A DNA stretch of 35,820 nt from Faecalicatena fissicatena (lineage in GTDB: Bacteria > Bacillota > Clostridia > Lachnospirales > Lachnospiraceae). The stretch lies in the NCBI GenBank assembly GCA_001028025.1, contig LDAQ01000116.1, positions 1-35,820 on the forward strand, in the 5' to 3' direction. Numbering within the stretch: position 1 is the stretch's first letter; the number at the start of each line of letters is the position of its first letter. The position numbers and the translations under genes are program-made. The notes beneath the pieces are model-generated. The model was not told where the DNA came from. It saw only the letters and a list, made by a program, of their open reading frames with translations, and searched no databases. Below are positions 31,399 to 35,820 of the stretch, in pieces.

Positions 31399-31920
31399 TT
31401 ATTTATTTAAGTCATAAGCTTCCTGAAAAATAGCTCTCTCCAGAGATTCAGATTCCTCCTCTGCCAGTTCGATATAGCTCTGCCCCTTTACAACTTCTTT
31501 AATGTAAGTATAGCAGCCTTCCCGGCTGTGCATTGCATTTAATATCCAACCATTGTCCTTTTCATCCAGCATCGTAAGTGCAAAGCTCAGATTGCCGCCC
31601 ATTTCATGAAAGGCATCGTATTTTACTATACCAATTTTCTGATAATGGTTTTTCATTTTTTTGAAAATATCCTGTATATCCAGCTGATTTTTTTTGGCTA
31701 TCTCCGCTATTTCTTCAAGTTCTGAAAATCTCGTAAGCATGCTCTCCTCTAGATTCTTGCCATCTTTCCCCTTCATAAACGAAGAATAACTGGTTTTCAG
31801 TCTGTTATACTTCATATTCACACTGATCAGCATGACAAATAACAGAATCTGAATCAAAAACAGCAGTACTATCAAATACATGGGATCAAGTCCCAGATTT
31901 CCTAATATAGTATTATCCAT
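31399..31920 (-). CDS. DUF4446 family membrane protein
   Basis: 173 residues. A single N-terminal membrane segment (about 14-36, PMYLIVLLFLIQILLFVMLI) is followed by a helical stretch (about 60-95) and a C-terminal domain with YQKIGIVKYDAFHEMGGNLSFALTMLDEKDNGWILNAMHSREGCYTYIKEV, the DUF4446 signature. Function is unknown. The family is repeatedly found beside parB and serS in Clostridia, as here. The ATG at 31920 has AGGAGG. The 283 bp upstream, to the parB end, contain a short hairpin around AAGGGCA/TGCCCTT (about 31995-32022) and no gene. Confidence 0.85.
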   Translation of the reverse strand: MDNTILGNLGLDPMYLIVLLFLIQILLFVMLISVNMKYNRLKTSYSSFMKGKDGKNLEESMLTRFSELEEIAEIAKKNQLDIQDIFKKMKNHYQKIGIVKYDAFHEMGGNLSFALTMLDEKDNGWILNAMHSREGCYTYIKEVVKGQSYIELAEEESESLERAIFQEAYDLNK

Positions 31921-32203
31921 ACTTACTTCCTCCTTATTAAATTATGTATAACCAGAGAATACACCTTATTCCACAGTTTACTGCGGACCCGACCGAAGGG
32001 CATATGTTACGGTGTGCCCTTTGGGTATATTCTTTTCCCCTGTTACCGCCAAATTTACCAATCTATTGCCATCACTGTTTATTATGCTGACATTTCCCCA
32101 GATTATGATAAGCGGCCCTTAAAGCTTGTTAAATTACTCATTAGCTGTCTGCTTTCCCATTTAATTTAATCCATTCAAACAGACATTTAAATGTAATCAG
32201 ACT

Positions 32204-33127
32204 TTATTCGTTTCTAATAGACATAATCAAATCGAATATACGTTCGAGTTCATCCTCCGAATAGTATTCAATCTCTATTCGTCCTTTTCCATTAGACTTC
32301 GGATTCACATTTACCTTTGTTCCGATGATATTTTTCATCTTTTCTTCCAGATTATCATAGATAAATGTATGCTCAACCTTTTCAATTTTTTGCTCTTTTT
32401 TAGGATTTTTAAGGGCCTTGACCAGTTTTTCTGTCTCCCGAACACTTAATTTTTCATCAAAAATCTTATTTGCGAGCATATATTGCTGCTCTTCATCATC
32501 AATTGCAAGAAGAGCCCTGGCATGTCCTGTTGTAATCATATCATCAACGATCATCTGCTGTACTCTTTCACTCAATTTCAAAAGTCGCATTGAGTTTGTA
32601 ACTGCAGTTCTGCTTTTTGACACTCTTTCAGCTACTTCATCCTGTTTCAGACTAAATTCTTCCAGTAATCGTTTATATGCCATTGCCTCTTCAATGGGAT
32701 TCAGATTTTCTCTCTGTATATTTTCAATAAGAGAAATTTCAACAATCTCCTGTTCAGTATAACTTTTTATAATCACGGGTATTTCTTTCAGGCCTGCAAG
32801 CTTTGCTGCACGCCATCTTCTCTCACCTGCTATAATTTCATAATAATCTTTCTTTTTCTGCACAACCAGCGGCTGCAATACTCCAAACTGTTTGATGGAA
32901 TCTGCAAGCTCAAGAAGAGCATCCTCGTCAAAATCCTTTCGCGGCTGCTCCCGGTTTGGTTCCACCTGATTTATTTTTACCAGCATTTCACCAGATTCAT
33001 TTACTTTTTCTTTTTTTTCAGGCTGTATAATATTATCCTGCTTCAAAGGCTTTTTTACAGTTTTTTCACTTTTATCAGGAATCAGACTATCTAACCCTTT
33101 TCCGAGTCCATTTCTTTTCACTGCCAT
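32204..33127 (-). CDS. parB: Chromosome partitioning protein ParB (Spo0J)
   Basis: 307 residues. The N-terminal KRNGLGKGLDSLIP is the typical ParA-contacting start. A variable charged linker follows, then the ParB CTPase domain with QPRKDF (61-66), GVLQPLVV and GERRWRAAK (101-109), and a helix-turn-helix (about 150-200: KQDEVAERVSKSRTAVTNSMRLLKL) that binds parS. The C-terminal dimerisation domain closes the protein. It spreads from parS as a CTP-dependent clamp and recruits SMC for chromosome segregation. It starts 2 bp after the parA stop codon, with GGAGAGG upstream. Confidence 0.96.
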   Translation of the reverse strand: MAVKRNGLGKGLDSLIPDKSEKTVKKPLKQDNIIQPEKKEKVNESGEMLVKINQVEPNREQPRKDFDEDALLELADSIKQFGVLQPLVVQKKKDYYEIIAGERRWRAAKLAGLKEIPVIIKSYTEQEIVEISLIENIQRENLNPIEEAMAYKRLLEEFSLKQDEVAERVSKSRTAVTNSMRLLKLSERVQQMIVDDMITTGHARALLAIDDEEQQYMLANKIFDEKLSVRETEKLVKALKNPKKEQKIEKVEHTFIYDNLEEKMKNIIGTKVNVNPKSNGKGRIEIEYYSEDELERIFDLIMSIRNE

Positions 33128-33129
33128 CC

Positions 33130-33897
33130 TTATTCCTCTCCTTTATTAATCACTTCTTCTGCTAACATCATATAGCTCTCTGCTCCGGCAGACTTCGGAT
33201 CGTATAAATTAATAGGCATCCCGTAGCTGGGTGCTTCTGCCAAACGGATATTTCTCGGTATTATAGTCTTGTATATATTCTGATTCAGATTATCCTTAAC
33301 ATTTTCGACTACTTGTAAAGAAAGATTTGTTCTGGCATCATACATCGTAAAGACAACACCTTCTATTTCCAGTGATGGATTCAGTCTCTCCTGTACCAGT
33401 TCAATCGTATGTACCAACTGACTTAAACCTTCCAGCGCATAATATTCACACTGAATCGGTACAAGTACAGAATCAGCTGTTGTCATGGCATTAATGGTAA
33501 GCATGCTCAATGCAGGTGGACAATCAATAATAACATAGTCATAATCATCCTTAACCTTCTCAATCTCATTTTTAATAATATATTCCTTATTGTCAACACC
33601 TATCAATTCAATCTCAGCAGCTGACAAATCTATATTAGACGGAAGAACATCAAGATTTTCAAAAACCTCACTGCAAATACACTCCTCAATTTCGGCGCCA
33701 CCAATAATCAAATCATATACAGTGTTTTCAACTTCATTTTTATTTACACTGAGTCCACTCGTCATATTTCCCTGTGGATCCATATCCAAAGCTAATACCT
33801 TCTTTCCAAGTCCAGCAAGTGAAGATGATAAATTAATAGCTGTTGTTGTTTTACCCACGCCGCCCTTTTGGTTTGCAATTGCTATAATTCTTCCCAT
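33130..33897 (-). CDS. parA: Chromosome partitioning ATPase ParA (Soj)
   Basis: 255 residues from the ATG at 33897 (AGGAG 7 nt upstream). A longer in-frame reading exists but runs back through a parS site and lacks a ribosome binding site. The deviant Walker A motif KGGVGKTTT lies at 11-19, the A' motif is ALDMDPQGN, and the Walker B-like strand is VIIDCPPALSML. The length is normal for Soj. It is a cytoplasmic ATPase that positions ParB-parS complexes and, in Bacillus, modulates DnaA. With parB and two parS sites it places this region near the replication origin. Confidence 0.96.
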   Translation of the reverse strand: MGRIIAIANQKGGVGKTTTAINLSSSLAGLGKKVLALDMDPQGNMTSGLSVNKNEVENTVYDLIIGGAEIEECICSEVFENLDVLPSNIDLSAAEIELIGVDNKEYIIKNEIEKVKDDYDYVIIDCPPALSMLTINAMTTADSVLVPIQCEYYALEGLSQLVHTIELVQERLNPSLEIEGVVFTMYDARTNLSLQVVENVKDNLNQNIYKTIIPRNIRLAEAPSYGMPINLYDPKSAGAESYMMLAEEVINKGEE

Positions 33898-33961
33898 TTT
33901 TGTACTCCTTTCATTGAACACTTCACTATTATAGCACTTTTTCATCTGCATATCTATATAA

Positions 33962-33977
33962 TGTTTCACGTGAAACA
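33962..33977. promoter_or_regulatory. parS: parS site 1
   Basis: TGTTTCACGTGAAACA, a perfect match to the 16-bp consensus parS, lying 65 bp upstream of the parA start. It binds ParB. Confidence 0.97.
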
Positions 33978-34050
33978 TAGATTTTTTAATAATTATGAGG
34001 TTAAAATTGCAATTTTCTATGATTTGGTAATTTTCAATCTAAAAACCCAA

Positions 34051-34066
34051 TGTTTCACGTGAAACA
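34051..34066. promoter_or_regulatory. parS: parS site 2
   Basis: A second perfect TGTTTCACGTGAAACA, 89 bp from the first. Between the sites the sequence is AT-rich. From 34067 to about 34400 it stays AT-rich with no gene or motif I recognise. Confidence 0.97.
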
Positions 34067-34402
34067 TTATCTAAAGTGAGTTTTTTTAATCGAAGAGATG
34101 CTGAAGGGGAGAGTGGCAGGTTCATTCGATCGGAAGAAAAAAAAGCGTTTACCTGTTGATGTCTTTTTTCTAAAACTATAGTTCTATCAATTATCTGGTA
34201 ATTCAACACCTAATTATAAAGTAATTAAATATATGTAATATTTAATTTTAAAAATAAATTTATCAAATTAATCCCTATCTATCTGAATAGACTTACATGA
34301 TGTTAAAATCTCATTCTTTCTCCTTTCTATCACCCCAAATCATATCCAATTCAATCCGCGTTTCCCGGAAAATCCCCCATTTATTGTTTTTTATTCCGAT
34401 TT

Positions 34403-34721
34403 GATGAACCCAGCCTGTCTGAAACGGGTCGCCAGCCGGATCCTGTGAAACTTTCGTGTCCATTTCTGGAGGCATAGAGAGCGCCTTAGACTTACTAGAT
34501 AAAAAGCGTACCGGATTGGAAGGATAAAATCTGCTCACCATAGCAGATTTTAAGGCGGCCTGAGCCGCGCAATTCATCAAAATTGCGGGGTGAATGCCGC
34601 CGGTTCCTTCCAATCCGGTGCGCTTTTTATCTAGTAAGTCTTGGCAAACGGCCAGCCACCGGAAATGAACACGAAAATTTCACAGGATCCGGCTGGCGAC
34701 CCGTTTCAGACAGGCGACCCA
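34403..34721 (-). repeat. Long structured inverted-repeat element, copy C
   Basis: Third copy of the element at 5321 and 9146, in the same orientation as copy B. Outer arms run from 34414 (CCTGTCTGAAACGGG) to 34714 (CCCGTTTCAGACAGG). The inner stem pairs CCGGATTGGAAGGA with TCCTTCCAATCCGG. The central hairpins are TAAAATCTGCT/AGCAGATTTTA and GCAATT/AATTGC, enclosed by GCCGCC/GGCGGC. It lies between parS and the alpha/beta hydrolase gene, so unlike copies A and B it does not follow a stop codon. Confidence 0.83.
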
Positions 34722-34814
34722 CACATTCCCCAATAAAATTCACTTAAACAAATTTACATGTCCCCCTCAGTGTAGTATAATAGATAATATAAATTCAGAA
34801 AGAGGTGATACTTG

Positions 34815-35783
34815 GTGAGTTGGAAGAAAAAGCTCACAACATGTGCTCTTCTTGGAGGTAGCGCTGCCGGGATAATGCATGTTGTCAATAGACTGGTTTA
34901 TTACATTTCTACAATAGATAACCTATTATACCATAAAGATGAAAAGTATTATGATTGGAGATTCGGCCGGATTTTCTACACAAAACAAGGTAGCGGTTCT
35001 CCAATTTTATTAATTCATGACCTTAATGTGATAAGCTCATCATGTGAATGGGAAAAAGTTGTTGAAACACTCGCACAAACCAACACTGTTTACACAATTG
35101 ACCTGCTCGGATGTGGACGTTCGGACAAGCCAAATCTAACATATACTAACTATTTATATGTGCAACTGGTCACCGATTTTATCAAACATATCATCTCCAG
35201 TAAGACTGATGTGATAGCAACAGGCGAATCCGGTACCTTTGTTTTAATGGCATGTGCAAACGACAACACAATTATTGACAAAGTAATGCTGGTTAATCCA
35301 CAAAACCTTGTTACTTTGGCAAAGATACCAACAAAACGCACAAAAATACTTCGACATTTTATAAGCACGCCTATAATTGGTACATTCGCCTACAATATGC
35401 TTGTTAATAAGAGAACAATAGAGGACAATTTCAGGACCCAGTACTACTATGATCAAAACAAGATTGATGAAAGAAGTATCATGACCTCTTTCGAATCCTC
35501 ACACAAATGCAACACACGCTCAAAGTATTTATACGCAAGCATGAAATCCCGTTATACAAATGCAAACGTACTGCACTGCCTAAAAGGCCTGACAAACAGC
35601 ATATTCATCATCGTAGGCAATGCCAATCCAGAAAATGCACTCACAGCAAACCAATACCAGAACCAACTGCCATCCATTGAAATCATCGGAATAGATAAAA
35701 CAAAACATTTGCCACAGATGGAGGCACCAGCAGAATTCATAGAACAAACCCACATCCTCTTTGATATCGAGGGGGATATCTGA
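34815..35783 (+). CDS. Membrane-anchored alpha/beta hydrolase
   Basis: 322 residues from GTG at 34815, chosen because AGGTG is spaced 7 nt from it; TTG at 34812 is the alternative. A hydrophobic N-terminal segment (about 7-25) is a likely membrane anchor or uncleaved signal. The alpha/beta hydrolase fold shows in PILLIHDLN, VYTIDLLGCGRSDKP, the nucleophile elbow ATGESGTFVLMA (Ser139, with Thr where the second Gly of GxSxG is usual) and KHLPQMEAPAEF (His298). The acid residue is not obvious, since the usual GxxD region reads VGNANPENA. The substrate is unknown. It is monocistronic, and another GGGGACG motif begins 8-10 bp after its stop. Confidence 0.82.
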   Translation: MSWKKKLTTCALLGGSAAGIMHVVNRLVYYISTIDNLLYHKDEKYYDWRFGRIFYTKQGSGSPILLIHDLNVISSSCEWEKVVETLAQTNTVYTIDLLGCGRSDKPNLTYTNYLYVQLVTDFIKHIISSKTDVIATGESGTFVLMACANDNTIIDKVMLVNPQNLVTLAKIPTKRTKILRHFISTPIIGTFAYNMLVNKRTIEDNFRTQYYYDQNKIDERSIMTSFESSHKCNTRSKYLYASMKSRYTNANVLHCLKGLTNSIFIIVGNANPENALTANQYQNQLPSIEIIGIDKTKHLPQMEAPAEFIEQTHILFDIEGDI

Positions 35784-35820
35784 ATTGGGTAGGGGGGACG
35801 TTCTGCAGGAGTGGAATAGG
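35784..35820 (+). repeat. Possible truncated start of another GGGGACG element
   Basis: Just after the hydrolase stop codon the sequence reads GGGGGGACGTTCTGCAGGAG and is cut by the window end. Its start resembles that of copy A (GGGGACGCCTGTAGGGAG) and the hairpin after dacF. Confidence 0.35.

Noticed and set aside
31921..32203. T-box leader for the DUF4446-serS operon
   Set aside because: I looked on the minus strand for the conserved T-box antiterminator sequence (AGGGTGGNACCGCG) and did not find it; only an unrelated short hairpin is present.
33898..33978. N-terminal extension of ParA beginning inside a parS site
   Set aside because: The frame reads through the parS palindrome, lacks a ribosome binding site, and makes ParA longer than Soj homologs. 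The ATG at 33897 has a proper site.
34311..34613. A 100-codon open frame within repeat copy C
   Set aside because: It lies inside the element's arm and core. The shared HPAILMNCAAQA-type stretch is explained by the conserved hairpin, not by a protein under selection.
1..35820. CRISPR arrays, prophage genes or defence systems
   Set aside because: No regularly spaced repeats, phage structural genes or recognised defence genes were seen. The only repeats are the hairpin elements listed.

Overview
The window looks like a chromosomal segment of a Lachnospiraceae-type member of the Clostridia (Bacillota). The reasons are strong AGGAGG-type ribosome binding sites, a moderate GC content, a parABS-DUF4446-serS-DUF3881 block of the kind found near the origin in that family, an FMN riboswitch in front of ribU, LacI and AraC regulators with sugar ABC transporters, and many long hairpin repeats. 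The genus cannot be fixed from the sequence alone.

Layout. 1-1.5 kb: a SARP/BTAD-type regulator. 1.5-5.3 kb: a uroporphyrinogen-decarboxylase-superfamily (URO-D) gene divergent from a LacI regulator fused to a solute-binding-protein domain, with LacI-type operators between them. 5.3-9.1 kb: a long inverted-repeat element, a D,D-carboxypeptidase (dacF type), a PAP2 phosphatase and an Xre-family membrane regulator. 9.1-20.4 kb: one co-directional minus-strand block of ten genes read from about 20.44 kb: URO-D, SGNH hydrolase, PrsA-like foldase, sugar ABC ATPase, two permeases, lipoprotein binding protein, URO-D, rhamnose-mutarotase-like protein, URO-D. It ends in a second copy of the inverted-repeat element. 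20.5-25.7 kb: a divergent URO-D relative, an AraC regulator, a TnpB remnant and a second LacI/binding-protein fusion. 25.8-29 kb: an EcsC-like protein, a broken condensation-domain gene, then FMN riboswitch, ribU and a flavokinase/winged-helix fusion, then tRNA-Arg(CCU). 29.1-34.1 kb: DUF3881, serS, DUF4446, parB, parA and two parS sites. 34.4-34.7 kb: a third copy of the inverted-repeat element. 34.8-35.8 kb: a membrane-anchored alpha/beta hydrolase.

How the genes may work together. The five URO-D-superfamily proteins, the ribose-type ABC transporter, the RhaM-like mutarotase and the SGNH esterase look like an uptake and catabolism system for an unidentified sugar-like or methylated small molecule. 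It would be controlled by the unusual LacI/binding-protein fusions. The palindromic operators upstream of two URO-D promoters sit at the same distance from the -10 box (about -61.5), which suggests activation. A separate riboflavin module combines an FMN riboswitch with a protein that appears to join an intact RibF-type riboflavin kinase to an OmpR-type DNA-binding domain.

The strongest candidates for something undescribed are (1) the riboflavin kinase/winged-helix fusion downstream of ribU, (2) a family of roughly 317-bp elements whose arms differ in sequence between copies but stay complementary within each copy, and (3) the cytoplasmic LacI/solute-binding-protein fusions with the multi-URO-D operon they appear to regulate.
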